Shown here: one piece after another, positions 15,614 through 24,360 of the stretch
Position numbering within the stretch: position 1 is the stretch's first letter
Layout: every line of letters begins with the position of its first letter
Origin: Rubrivivax sp.
GTDB lineage: Bacteria > Pseudomonadota > Gammaproteobacteria > Burkholderiales > Burkholderiaceae_C
NCBI GenBank assembly: GCA_004210455.1
Contig: SEFA01000014.1
Coordinates: forward strand, 1 to 64,000
DNA: 64,000 nt
Direction of reading: 5' to 3'
Made by a program: the position numbers and the translations under genes
The notes under the pieces: model-generated
Database searches by the model: none
Seen by the model: the letters and a program-made list of their open reading frames with translations, nothing else
What the model was told of the DNA's origin: nothing

Positions 15614-17350
15614 TCAGCGCCCCAGCATCACCTCCTGATGCCCCTTCCCCGCCGGGATCATCGGAAAGCAGTTCTCCGCCGGTGCGACGGCGACGTCGAG
15701 GAAGTACGGCCCGTCGCTCGCCAGGCACTCGGCGAGCGCGGCATCGAGGTCCTCGCGCCGCTCGACACGCCGGGCCGCCCATCCGAAGCCCTTCGCCACC
15801 GCGACGAAGTCCGGCATGCAGGCGTTGTAGCTGTGGCTGTAGCGCTCGCCGTGGTGCAGTTCCTGCCACTGCCGCACCATGCCCATGTGGCCGTTGTTGC
15901 AGAGCACGACCTTGACGCCCGCGCGGTGCTGCCGCGCCGTCGCCATCTCCTGCAGGTTCATCAGGATGGACGCGTCCCCGCTCACGCAGACGACCAGCCG
16001 GTCCGGATGGGCCACCTGCGCACCGATCGCCGCGGGCAGGCCGTAGCCCATCGTGCCGGCGCCGCCCGAGGTCAGCCAGCGCCGCGGCCGCTCGAAGGCC
16101 AGGTGTTGCGCCGCCCACATCTGATGCTGGCCCACATCCGTCGACACGATCGCGTCGCGATCCGCGAGCTGCGCCTGGAGTCGCTTCATCAACGCCTGCG
16201 GGGCGATCACCTCCGACGTATCCTCGAAGTCCAGCGACCGCTGCGCCCGCCACGCCTCGATGCGCGTCCACCAGTCCGCCAGCCGGGTCGGCGGCATTGC
16301 GCGGTGGTCCAGCGCGCGCCGCAGCCGGGGCAGCAGCACGCCCGCGTCGCCGCACAGCGCCAGATCGGCGCGGCGGACCTTGTCGATGGACGCCGGATCG
16401 ACGTCCAGGTGGATCACCCGCGCGCCGGGAGCGAAGCTGTCCAGCCGGCCCGTCACCCGATCGTCGAAACGCGCGCCCGCGCACACGATCAGGTCGGCGT
16501 GATGCATCGCGAGGTTGGCCTCCAACGTGCCGTGCATGCCGAGCATCCCCAGCCACTGCGGCGATGACGCCGGCAGTGCGCCCAGCCCCATCAGCGTCAA
16601 GGTGCACGGCGCGCCGCTCAGGCCGACCGCCGCGGCGAAAGCGGCACACGCCGCCTCGCCGGCATTGACCAGTCCGCCGCCGCCGTAGAACACGGGGCGC
16701 CGCGCCCCCGCGATCCAGTCCGCCGCCTGCTCGACCGCGCGGACTTCCACCGCCGGCGCCTCCCTGAGCGTCCTGATCGGCAGCCTCATGGTCGAACGCG
16801 CCGGCGCCAGCTGCACATCCTTCGGTACGTCCAGCAGCACCGGCCCCGGACGCCCACCGCGCGCGATGTCCACAGCCTGCCGGACGCGCGCCGCCACGTC
16901 GTCGCCAGGCCGCAACTGCGCATTCCACTTGGTCACGGGCCGCGAGATGCCGAGCGCGTCGCATTCCTGGAACGCATCGGTCCCGATCACCGCGCTGTTC
17001 ACCTGTCCGCTGATGCAGAGCACCGGGATCGAGTCGCACAAGGCATCCAGCAGCCCCGTCGTGGTGTTGCTCATCCCGGGACCGGAGGTCACGAGCACCA
17101 CGCCCAGCCGCCCCGTGCTTCGGGCATAGCCCTCGGCGGCGTGCACCGCCGCCTGTTCGTGGCGGACGAGGATGTGGCGCAGCCGCCGCTCGCCGTGCAG
17201 CGCGTCGTACAAGGGCAGCACGGCGCCGCCGGGATAGCCGAAGACCGTGTCGACGCCGCAGGCCACCAAGGTGTCGAGCAGCATCTGCGCGCCGTTGCGC
17301 ATCCCCGTTCCAGTAGCGCTCAGCACGGCGCGATCGATCAGTGCGTTCAT
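15614..17350 (-). CDS. Acetolactate synthase large subunit
   Basis: 578-residue thiamine-diphosphate enzyme that condenses two pyruvates (or pyruvate and 2-oxobutyrate) in branched-chain amino acid synthesis. The N-terminal domain has [16 protein letters not shown] and the catalytic Glu of [15 protein letters not shown]; the FAD-type middle domain is present; the C-terminal TPP motif is [15 protein letters not shown]. No small regulatory subunit gene follows, so it may act alone or with a subunit encoded elsewhere. ATG 17350 is used; an in-frame ATG at 17302 (MRNGAQM) matches some family N termini better. It is divergent from an Lrp gene, the classic pairing for leucine-responsive control. 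Confidence 0.92.
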   Translation of the reverse strand: MNALIDRAVLSATGTGMRNGAQMLLDTLVACGVDTVFGYPGGAVLPLYDALHGERRLRHILVRHEQAAVHAAEGYARSTGRLGVVLVTSGPGMSNTTTGLLDALCDSIPVLCISGQVNSAVIGTDAFQECDALGISRPVTKWNAQLRPGDDVAARVRQAVDIARGGRPGPVLLDVPKDVQLAPARSTMRLPIRTLREAPAVEVRAVEQAADWIAGARRPVFYGGGGLVNAGEAACAAFAAAVGLSGAPCTLTLMGLGALPASSPQWLGMLGMHGTLEANLAMHHADLIVCAGARFDDRVTGRLDSFAPGARVIHLDVDPASIDKVRRADLALCGDAGVLLPRLRRALDHRAMPPTRLADWWTRIEAWRAQRSLDFEDTSEVIAPQALMKRLQAQLADRDAIVSTDVGQHQMWAAQHLAFERPRRWLTSGGAGTMGYGLPAAIGAQVAHPDRLVVCVSGDASILMNLQEMATARQHRAGVKVVLCNNGHMGMVRQWQELHHGERYSHSYNACMPDFVAVAKGFGWAARRVERREDLDAALAECLASDGPYFLDVAVAPAENCFPMIPAGKGHQEVMLGR

Positions 17351-17440
17351 GCGGATCAGTATCCCGGCGTCCCTCCGGGAAGCGTTGCCGTTCTTGCCTC
17401 CTAGAATCGCCGCTGCAGCAAACTTTCCTTCGAAAGCGAC

Positions 17441-17908
17441 ATGGATCAGGAAATCAAGCTCGACAAGTTCGACCGCGCGATCCTGCGGGCCCTGCAGCGC
17501 AACGCGCGCGCCAGCCTGCAGGAGGTCAGCGACGAGGTGGGCTTGACCACCTCCCCTTGCTGGACGCGCATCAAGCGCCTCGAAGCGTCGGGCGTCATCG
17601 AGGGCTACACCGTCAAGGTCAATGCAGAGAAGGTCGGCCGCCCCGAGCAGTTGATCGTCCAGCTCACCTTGAACAAGCACACCGATGCCGCGATGGCGGA
17701 ATTCGCCCGGCACCTCGAGGCCATCCCCGAGGTCATCGACGCCTACCTGGTGTCCGGCGACTATGACTATGTGCTGCGCCTCTCCGTCCGCGACACGCGC
17801 GACTACGAGCGCCTGCTGCGCGAGAAGCTCTACAAGATCCCCGGCGTGCGGCACAGCAAGTCCAGCTTCGTGCTGCGTTGCCTGAAGGCGAGCTCGCTGC
17901 CGCTCTGA
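17441..17908 (+). CDS. Lrp/AsnC family transcriptional regulator
   Basis: 155 residues. The N-terminal HTH is [20 protein letters not shown] with [22 protein letters not shown], and the C-terminal RAM effector domain has [19 protein letters not shown]. It binds DNA as octamers and senses amino acids. Divergent from acetolactate synthase with a 90-bp gap, so regulation of that gene is likely. Confidence 0.93.
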   Translation: MDQEIKLDKFDRAILRALQRNARASLQEVSDEVGLTTSPCWTRIKRLEASGVIEGYTVKVNAEKVGRPEQLIVQLTLNKHTDAAMAEFARHLEAIPEVIDAYLVSGDYDYVLRLSVRDTRDYERLLREKLYKIPGVRHSKSSFVLRCLKASSLPL

Positions 17909-17926
17909 GCCGCCTGGCCGCCGGTC

Positions 17927-18679
17927 TCAGGTCGGCACCGGCAGCTCCGGCACCTTCAGCAGCCGCGTCATGTAGGCGCGCGACGCGGCGACGTGCCGAC
18001 GGACCGCCTCCGCGGCGAGGGCCGGATCGGCATGCGCCAGCGCCTGCCGCATGGCCGCGCCCTGGACCGCGAGCGCCTCGAGTTCCGGGGCCCAGACCTC
18101 CAGGCGCGCGCGGCGGAAGGCCTCCAGCAGTCGGCCTCGCGAGGCCTGCATGCCCAGCGCCTGATCGTTGCCGCCCAGTCGCGCCAGATGGTGCTGCAAG
18201 GCATCGTCCGCCGCCATCAGGTCGTGGACGCGGGCGAGGCGGGTGGCCTCCTCCAGTGGCGTCAGCAGCGCGGTCACGCTCTCCAGGGTCAGCGCAGAGC
18301 CGGCCCAGGCCGACCGGCAGGCCCGCGCCATCAACATCGACTGCAGCGCTTCGCGGACATCGAAGTACTCGTCGATGAAACGCGCGTCGACCGCGCGCAC
18401 GACGGCGCCCTTGTTCATCCGCATGTCCACCATGCCGTCGCCCTGCAGCTGCAGCAGGGCCTCGCGCACGGGCACGTTGCTGACGCTGTAATGGGCGCTC
18501 AGCTCATGCAGGGTCAGGTGCTGCCCCAGCCGCCAGCAGCCGGCCTCGATGTCGGTGCGGATCTGGTCGCGCAGCCGCAGATAGGTCGGCGTATTGATCG
18601 CCGGGGGGATCGCAGACGAGACCGCGTGAGCGGTCGCAGGCGGACCCGGGCGAGCGCCAGGGTAAGGTGAACGAACCAT
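17927..18679 (-). CDS. GntR family (FCD type) transcriptional regulator
   Basis: 250 residues. Winged helix: YLRLRDQIRTDIEAGCWRLG, then LHELSAHYSVSNVPVREALLQL. It is followed by an FCD domain whose helices carry the family pattern FIDEYFDVREALQSMLMARA. The N-terminal 30 residues are proline- and alanine-rich and may be partly untranslated, because no good Shine-Dalgarno supports ATG 18679. It ends 18 bp from the Lrp gene. The target is unknown; an array of TGCTCAA half-sites lies 100-145 bp upstream. Confidence 0.87.
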   Translation of the reverse strand: MVRSPYPGARPGPPATAHAVSSAIPPAINTPTYLRLRDQIRTDIEAGCWRLGQHLTLHELSAHYSVSNVPVREALLQLQGDGMVDMRMNKGAVVRAVDARFIDEYFDVREALQSMLMARACRSAWAGSALTLESVTALLTPLEEATRLARVHDLMAADDALQHHLARLGGNDQALGMQASRGRLLEAFRRARLEVWAPELEALAVQGAAMRQALAHADPALAAEAVRRHVAASRAYMTRLLKVPELPVPT

Positions 18680-18998
18680 CGCGGCACTCCGTCGGTGAAT
18701 TGTGGGGAATCACGGATCACTCTACGAAGCGGCAGCGGACCGCGGCAGGGTCCGGACGCACCGGTCGCCGCGGTTTTTGCTCAAGCGCAATGAATGAGCA
18801 ATACAGCGGCGAATCGACTGCTCAATCGACGTATTTGTCGGGCCGCACCCTACCGGAATCAGTGGAATCGATGCTGCATCGAAGGCAGGCACTGTGTCGT
18901 TTCCGCATCGGTGGCCACCAAGCGCTACAGTCGCGGCCGGGAGGTCTGCGACGCAGAGGCGAATGCCCGATGTCAAACACCCGAATGGAGCCCTTTGA
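18680..18998. promoter_or_regulatory. Divergent GntR / H-NS intergenic region with TGCTCAA half-site array
   Basis: 319 bp without a gene. Three copies of a heptamer occur: TGCTCAA at 18778-18784, inverted (TTGCTCA read on the other strand; TGAGCAA here) at 18795-18801, and TGCTCAA at 18819-18825. They could be operator half-sites for the GntR protein or for control of the H-NS gene. No other structure was recognised. Confidence 0.4.
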
Positions 18999-19370
18999 AT
19001 GGCCAAGTCGTTGAAGCAAGTCCTGTCCCAGATCGAGAAGCTGAAGAAGGAAGCCGAGTCGCTGCGCGCGAAGGAGATCTCCGGCGTCGTCGCCCGCATC
19101 CGCGAGGCCATCGATCATTACGGGCTGACGCCCGAGGAACTGTTCGGCGCCAGCGCCACGAAGTCGGCGGGCCGGGGCAGAGCGGCGAAGGCCGCCAAGC
19201 CCGGCAAGGCGGCGGCGGGTCCGCGCAAGGCCAAGGCTCCGCGCAGCGCGGGCGCTCCGAAATACCACGATGGCAGCGGCCGCACCTGGACCGGCGTCGG
19301 CAAGCGTCCGAACTGGTTCAAGGACGCCCTGGCCGCCGGGAAAACGGCCGAGGAGCTGTTGATCACCTGA
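18999..19370 (+). CDS. H-NS family nucleoid-associated protein
   Basis: 123 residues. An N-terminal coiled-coil oligomerisation region (LKQVLSQIEKLKKEAESLRAKE), a lysine/alanine-rich linker (150-230 bp of AKAAKPGKAA-type sequence) and the C-terminal DNA-binding motif KYHDGSGRTWTGVGKRPNW (the betaproteobacterial H-NS form of TWTGRGRxP). It binds curved AT-rich DNA and silences acquired genes, of which this window has several candidates. It overlaps the end of the convergent downstream gene by 8 bp. Confidence 0.93.
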   Translation: MAKSLKQVLSQIEKLKKEAESLRAKEISGVVARIREAIDHYGLTPEELFGASATKSAGRGRAAKAAKPGKAAAGPRKAKAPRSAGAPKYHDGSGRTWTGVGKRPNWFKDALAAGKTAEELLIT

Positions 19371-20136
19371 CCGGAACCGCGTTCCCGTCGATGTGTCGCG
19401 TCGAGTGCGCGTCCACCAGCGCTCGAACGACGCTGTCGCGCGCGATCGAGGCGGCCATCGACGTCTTCTCCGGCTCCGCGTTTGCCACGGCGGTGTCCAA
19501 GGTGAAAACGTTGCGCATGTGACGCGCGAGCACCGCCTTCTGATCAGCCGTGAGCCCCTTGACGGCCTCCATCGTCAGCGCTGTCACCGTCCTTCCGACA
19601 AACGCATCCGCCTCCTGCGGCGTGTGCCGCTTCAGGTCGCTCAATGCTGTCGACAACGCGTCGATGCAGCGCGTGAAGCTCGCCGCGTTCAGTCCGTTCG
19701 CCATCGCAGTCGCCGAAGCGCTCGCACCGTAGGTCTTCTTGTCTCCACGGATCTTGTTGAGCAGCCCCGCCTTCTTCGAGGTGGCGAAGGCTTGGACAAG
19801 CCCGCGAATCTCCTTGGAAAGTGCTTCCCGCGCATCGATCAGGGCTTGCGGCGCAGCCTCCAACTTGCCGGTCTTGGCCGCATCCACGGTCGTGTAGACC
19901 ACATCGGCGCCAGCATCCCTGTCGTCGGGCTTCACTGCGAAACGGCGTCCGCCACGAGGGTTCTGAATGGCCTGGACCTCGACATAGGTCAATTCCTTCG
20001 AACCGGCGCGGTAGGGCTCCTCCCGGTCCGAGGTGGCGGGAGAGGCTGTCGAAGTCGACGCGCCGGATCTGGACGGCTCGCCAGAGTCCACGGCATGAGC
20101 CGCGAGGTAGGTGCGGGGAGGAATGAGGGGTGACAT
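19363..20136 (-). CDS. Unknown protein with ITIM-like tyrosine motifs (effector candidate)
   Basis: 257 residues, not recognised as a known family. Residues 1-60 are rich in Ser, Pro, Ala and Thr and likely disordered, as in secreted effectors; no Sec signal is visible. Two segments fit the eukaryotic ITIM consensus [SILV]xYxx[ILV]: LTYVEV (Y51) and VVYTTV (Y81), 30 residues apart, plus EEPYRA (Y42). Residues 95-257 are predicted helical (EALSKEIRGLVQAFATSKKAGLLNKI and following). ATG 20136 is chosen; ATG 20163 is an alternative, and neither has a good Shine-Dalgarno. GC is somewhat lower than in neighbours. A second tyrosine-motif protein is encoded 3 kb away. Confidence 0.65.
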   Translation of the reverse strand: MSPLIPPRTYLAAHAVDSGEPSRSGASTSTASPATSDREEPYRAGSKELTYVEVQAIQNPRGGRRFAVKPDDRDAGADVVYTTVDAAKTGKLEAAPQALIDAREALSKEIRGLVQAFATSKKAGLLNKIRGDKKTYGASASATAMANGLNAASFTRCIDALSTALSDLKRHTPQEADAFVGRTVTALTMEAVKGLTADQKAVLARHMRNVFTLDTAVANAEPEKTSMAASIARDSVVRALVDAHSTRHIDGNAVPVR

Positions 20137-20263
20137 GTTGAGGGGTGAAGAGTGGAGACGCATCGGCCCGGTGCGTGCGCTCCGTGCCCATCGCGTCAGT
20201 CGGTCAGACAAACACAAACAGTTCGCCTGACAACCCTCTTGCCGCTTCAACGCCCTCGCGGTG

Positions 20264-22333
20264 TCACCATACCCGGCAGCGCTCCGCGTCCGGCTTCACC
20301 ATCTTCTGCCCAGGCTTGCAGCGGAAGGCCTGCTCGAACTCGGGCATGTTCACCGCGACGCCGTTGATCCGGTAGCGCCCTGGTGAATGCGGGTCGGTCA
20401 GCGCATGCACGCGCGCATATTCAGGCCGGGCGTGGCTGCAGTCCCATTGCGCGAAGCCGACGAAGAAGCGCTGTTCCGGCGTCAGTCCGTCGCGGTCCGC
20501 CGGTGTCGGGGACAGGTCCGCGATCTGCGCCTTCCACGCCGCGTGCGCCAGCACCAGGCCGCCCAGGTCGGCGAGGTCTTCGCCCAGCGTCAGCTTGCTG
20601 TTGATGCGGATGTCGTCCACGACCACGTACTGCGCGTACTGCTTCGTCACGCAGGCGGCGCGTTGCTCGAAGGCCCGGGCGTCCTTCTTCGTCCACCAGT
20701 CGCGCAGGTTGCCCTTGGCGTCGAACTGCCGGCCTTCGTCGTCGAAGCCGTGGATCAGCTCATGTCCGATGGTGCCGCCGGTGTTGCCGTAGTTCGGCGC
20801 ATCGTCCAGCTTCGGATCGAACAACGGCGCCTGCAGCACGCCGGCCGGGAAGTTGATGTCGTTCATCTGCGCGTCGTAGTACGCGTTGACCGTCTGCGGC
20901 GTCATGCCCCATTCGCCACGGTCCAGCGGCTTGCCGATCTTGGCGAGCTGACGCCTCAGTTCGAAGTCGTTGCCGCGCATCACGTTGCCGGCGAAGTCGT
21001 CGCGCGCCACCGTCAGCGCGCCGTAGTCGCGCCAGCGATCCGGGTAACCGACCTTGTTGACGATCGCATGCAGCTTCTCGACCGCACGCTGCCGGGTCGT
21101 TTCGCTCATCCAGCTCAGCGACTGGATGCGAGCGGCCATCGCGTCCTCGATCTGCTTGGTCATCGTGAGCGTCTTGTCCTTCAGTTCCGGGCTGAAGTTG
21201 CGCGCGACGAACTCCTGGCCGAGCGCCTCGCCGAGCTGCGCGTCGACCAGCTCGACACAGCGCTTCCAGCGCGCCTTCAGTTGCGGCACGCCCTGCAGCG
21301 TCTGGCCGAAGAACTCGAAGTTGGCCTGCACCGCAGCGTTCGACAGCGTCGGCGCCTGGCTGCTGACCAGCTGCCAGCGCAGGTAGTTGCGCAGCTGCGC
21401 GAGGTCGCGTTGACGCAGTTCCTTCGACAAGGCCTTGAAAAACGTCGGCTCGGTGACGTTGTAGGCGGCCTGCGGGTCCAGACCCAGTGCGCGCTGGTAC
21501 GCGGCCCAGTCGAAGCCCGGCGTCAGCGCCTGCAGGCCGGCAGCCTTCACCGGGTGGAAGCCCTTGTAGGGATCGCGCTTGTCGACGCGGCTCAGCGAAG
21601 CACGTGCCAGCGCCGTCTCCATCGCCATCACCTGCTTCGCCTGGGCACGGGCCGTGTCGGGCGCGTCGCCGAGCAGCTCGAAGCTGCGCGTCACGTGGGC
21701 GATGAACTGCTCCCGCAGCGCGCGCGATGTCTCATCGGTCTTGACGTAGTACTCCCGGTCGGGAAGGCTCAAGCCACCGGCGTAGGCGAACGCGATCACG
21801 CGCGTCGAGTCGGCCATGTCCTGGCCCGAGGTGAAATGGAAGAACACGCGCTCGTTGTTGGTCGCGAGGTGCAGCGCGGCCAGCAGCGACGGCAGCTCGC
21901 GGCGGTCCTTCAGCGCCTCGATGCGCGACAGCAGCGGACGCAGCGGCGCGAGCGCCTGGCGGTCGGCGGCGGACTCGTCCATGCAGGCGGCGAAGTAGTC
22001 GCCCATGCGGACCTGGTTGGCGCTGCGCTGCGGATCGGCGGCCGAGAGCTTGTCCAGGATGCCCCAGAGGTAGCGCTGGTTCTCGTTGGCCATCTTGGCG
22101 TAGACCGACCAGCGCGCCTGGTCGGGCGGAATCGGGTTGGCGGCCATCCAGCCGCCGCAAGCGTACTGGTAGAGGTCTTCGCAGGGATCGGTGTTCCGAT
22201 CCATCGCGGCCGTGTCCAGGCTCGGCGTGTAGGGCAACTGGTCGAGCGGCCCTTCGGGCGCTGCGGCGGCGCCAAAGGAAACGGCCGCGACAAACGCGGC
22301 CGCGGCGGTGCGGGCGAGGAGGTGAGGAGTCAT
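20264..22333 (-). CDS. pepO: M13 family (neprilysin/PepO) zinc metallopeptidase
   Basis: 689 residues, exported (signal peptide residues 1-25 ending GAAAA). The zinc site is complete: HELIH (524-528) and the third ligand in GEDLAD (584-589; the common form is GENxAD). The N-terminal DPCEDLYQYACGGW and NAYYDAQMNDINFPAGVLQ motifs are family hallmarks. M13 peptidases cleave peptides under about 40 residues; here it is probably periplasmic. It is a single gene between an unknown effector-like gene and a stress gene. Confidence 0.95.
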   Translation of the reverse strand: MTPHLLARTAAAAFVAAVSFGAAAAPEGPLDQLPYTPSLDTAAMDRNTDPCEDLYQYACGGWMAANPIPPDQARWSVYAKMANENQRYLWGILDKLSAADPQRSANQVRMGDYFAACMDESAADRQALAPLRPLLSRIEALKDRRELPSLLAALHLATNNERVFFHFTSGQDMADSTRVIAFAYAGGLSLPDREYYVKTDETSRALREQFIAHVTRSFELLGDAPDTARAQAKQVMAMETALARASLSRVDKRDPYKGFHPVKAAGLQALTPGFDWAAYQRALGLDPQAAYNVTEPTFFKALSKELRQRDLAQLRNYLRWQLVSSQAPTLSNAAVQANFEFFGQTLQGVPQLKARWKRCVELVDAQLGEALGQEFVARNFSPELKDKTLTMTKQIEDAMAARIQSLSWMSETTRQRAVEKLHAIVNKVGYPDRWRDYGALTVARDDFAGNVMRGNDFELRRQLAKIGKPLDRGEWGMTPQTVNAYYDAQMNDINFPAGVLQAPLFDPKLDDAPNYGNTGGTIGHELIHGFDDEGRQFDAKGNLRDWWTKKDARAFEQRAACVTKQYAQYVVVDDIRINSKLTLGEDLADLGGLVLAHAAWKAQIADLSPTPADRDGLTPEQRFFVGFAQWDCSHARPEYARVHALTDPHSPGRYRINGVAVNMPEFEQAFRCKPGQKMVKPDAERCRVW

Positions 22334-22461
22334 GCTCGACAGCGGTGAGTAGAGGCTGCCGGCATTCTCCGCCAGGCGACCGCCACCGCAGGGTGCCGGA
22401 CGACACCTCGGGTTGACCCGTCTTGGCGACGGGTCCCATCCCGGGCGGCGGTGCCGGCGTG

Positions 22462-22917
22462 TCAGCTTTCCTTCGGTCCGCGGACCAGCAGCACCGGCAC
22501 CTCGGCATAGCGGACGATGAGTTCGGCGTCGCTGCCGAGCAGCGCCCGCGACAGACCGCGGCGACCGTGGGTGCCGAGCACGATGACCTCGGCGCCCCAG
22601 CGCTTGCACTCCTCGGCCACGAGATCGCTGACCCGTGACGACAGGCTCTCGCTGAGTTCGGTCGTGACGCGCAGTCCCGCGGCGCTGACCGTGGCGGCGG
22701 CATCGGCGAGCACCTTCTGTCCGCCGGCGCGGATCTGCTCGAAGTTGTCCGGGGTGATGCCGAGGCCGGCGCTGGACATCATCGCGAAGGCTTGCAGATC
22801 CAGCGCGTGCAGCAGGCGGATCTCGCCGCCGCTCAGCCTGGCCAGTTTGATGGCCTCTGCCAAGCCGGCGCTCGAGGTGGGGCTGCCGTCGACAGGAACA
22901 AGGATCTTGGCGTACAT
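22462..22917 (-). CDS. Universal stress protein UspA family
   Basis: 151 residues. ATP-binding pattern: KILVPVDGSPTSS at the N terminus and the G-2x-G-9x-G-S/T motif in GTHGRRGLSRALLGSDAE near the C terminus, ending VPVLLVRG. Usp proteins bind ATP and support survival under stress. It lies close to the BON and two-component genes, which form a general stress neighbourhood. Confidence 0.95.
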   Translation of the reverse strand: MYAKILVPVDGSPTSSAGLAEAIKLARLSGGEIRLLHALDLQAFAMMSSAGLGITPDNFEQIRAGGQKVLADAAATVSAAGLRVTTELSESLSSRVSDLVAEECKRWGAEVIVLGTHGRRGLSRALLGSDAELIVRYAEVPVLLVRGPKES

Positions 22918-23025
22918 GGTCGTCGCTCCATCGGATGGGATGGGGACATGCTAGTCCCTGCGCTGGCGCGCGCGAACGCTTGATCGCTGTCTTGGGCGGA
23001 ACACGGACGCCCAGCCCGACAAGCG

Positions 23026-23652
23026 TCAGACGCCGGCGCGTTGCCGTGCGATGGCCGCCGCCTCGGCGGCGATTCCGCTCGGGATCTGCGCGCTGGCGAG
23101 TCCGCTGTTGGCGATTCCCGCGGTTCTTGGCGCGAGTGAGGTCGACACAGGCTTCGGCGGTGTTGCCGGCGGCGTTTTGCGCGGCTGCATCGGTTCGAGT
23201 TCAAAGTAGACCTGGGATTGCGACTGAAGCGACGTCGGAGCCTGATGCGGGGCAGGCTCGAACTCCCGCGCCCGCATCGGCTTGGCCGGTGCGATGGTCT
23301 CGTAGTTGGCGTCCCCATCCGGCTTGCGGGGCGGTAGCGCAGGCAGCGCACGGTTGGCATACAAGCCTCGCGCTTTCGTCCAGTTCTGAGGCAGATCGAC
23401 CTGTTCGTAGCTTGAGGGCGGGCCGACCTGCTCGTAGTCGGACCTCCGGGAGGGGCGCTTCGGAAGCGGTCGATTCGCTCCGCCCAGGGCCAGGTTCAAA
23501 TGGCTGCGGCAAGAGGCCATGCCGTAGACGTGCTCAACGGGACTGTGCTTTGCAGCGCGCAGATGCGAGTAGGTGTCCGTATCTGCTCCGCAGGTGGCGT
23601 AGAGATCGCCGTTCGGCGCGGCGAAGTGGGACACAGGCATCGTGGTGATCAT
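23026..23652 (-). CDS. Disordered protein with eight tyrosine motifs and SH3-ligand-like proline motifs (effector candidate)
   Basis: 208 residues, no known family and no predicted fold. All eight tyrosines sit in short linear-motif contexts: Y18 (LYAT), Y28 (YSHL), Y43 (EHVYGM), Y73 and Y82 (two YEQV, 9 residues apart, ITAM/ITIM-like), Y98 (YANR, the pYxN form bound by Grb2 SH2), Y117 (YETI) and Y149 (YFEL). Proline motifs fit SH3 classes: RPLPKRP (61-67), RALPALPPRKP (101-111, matching RxLPxLP) and PPATPPKP (161-168). GGAGAA precedes ATG 23652. GC is lower than in flanking genes. No Sec signal. A type III or IV secreted mimic of a host adaptor protein is the leading idea; chance in a proline-rich disordered protein is the alternative. 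Confidence 0.7.
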   Translation of the reverse strand: MITTMPVSHFAAPNGDLYATCGADTDTYSHLRAAKHSPVEHVYGMASCRSHLNLALGGANRPLPKRPSRRSDYEQVGPPSSYEQVDLPQNWTKARGLYANRALPALPPRKPDGDANYETIAPAKPMRAREFEPAPHQAPTSLQSQSQVYFELEPMQPRKTPPATPPKPVSTSLAPRTAGIANSGLASAQIPSGIAAEAAAIARQRAGV

Positions 23653-23758
23653 CAAGTTCTCCAATGACAGAAACGCGCGTGTCGCCGGACCCGCGCGCTT
23701 GTCAGTGAAGATCGGGCCGGGAAGTGTCCCCGGCTTTCCGGATCAATCGATCAGTCGA

Positions 23759-24205
23759 TCAGCCGTTGACCTTGATGCGGTTGTTCACCGACTGCACGCC
23801 CTTGGCGGCGAGGGCCATCGAGCCCGCGCGATCGCGCGAGGCCAGGTCCGGCGCGGTACCGTCCAGGGTCACGTGGCCCTTTTCGGTTTCGACCTTCACG
23901 TCGATGGCGCTCAGCTTCGGATCGCCGGCCAGCGAGGTCTTGATGGACGTCGTGATCTGCGCATCGTCGATGGCGGCGCCGGCCTTGTCGGCGGCCCGTT
24001 CCATCTTGGCGCCGGCGTTGTCCATGGCCTGCTGGGTGTCCTGCTTCGCAGCTTCGGACTTCTGTTCCATCTTGGAGATGCCGTCGTCCAGGCGTTGGCC
24101 GGCGGTGCGGCCGTCATCCTCTCGACCGCAGGCGGTCAGGGCAACGGCGGCGACCACGGCGGGCAGCAGCAGGGACAGGGCGGCGGGGCGGGAAGCGTGC
24201 TTCAT
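23759..24205 (-). CDS. BON domain lipoprotein
   Basis: 148 residues. A lipoprotein signal with lipobox ALTAC (C26), a charged helical stretch (residues 45-85) and a BON domain (ITTSIKTSLAGDPKLSAIDVKVETEKGHVTLDGTA, ending GVQSVNNRIKV). BON domains bind phospholipid membranes and occur in OsmY/DolP-type envelope stress proteins. AAGGAA precedes the start. A shorter homologue lies at 27105. Confidence 0.92.
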   Translation of the reverse strand: MKHASRPAALSLLLPAVVAAVALTACGREDDGRTAGQRLDDGISKMEQKSEAAKQDTQQAMDNAGAKMERAADKAGAAIDDAQITTSIKTSLAGDPKLSAIDVKVETEKGHVTLDGTAPDLASRDRAGSMALAAKGVQSVNNRIKVNG

Positions 24206-24360
24206 GGCGAGGTTCCTTTCGCGGGGGCGGGGCTTTCGCAGACAGTCCGCGGGTGGCCGCGGATCCATGACTCCACTCTAGGCAAGCGCCTTTCTCCCGA
24301 GGGTCGGCTACCGCCGGAAGCGCCGGTCGCCCGGCGTCCCGGCGGCCCGTAGGAACGCGC

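Noticed and set aside
20387-22348. 653-residue plus-strand open frame
   Set aside because: Shadow of the M13 peptidase gene, which has intact zinc motifs on the other strand.
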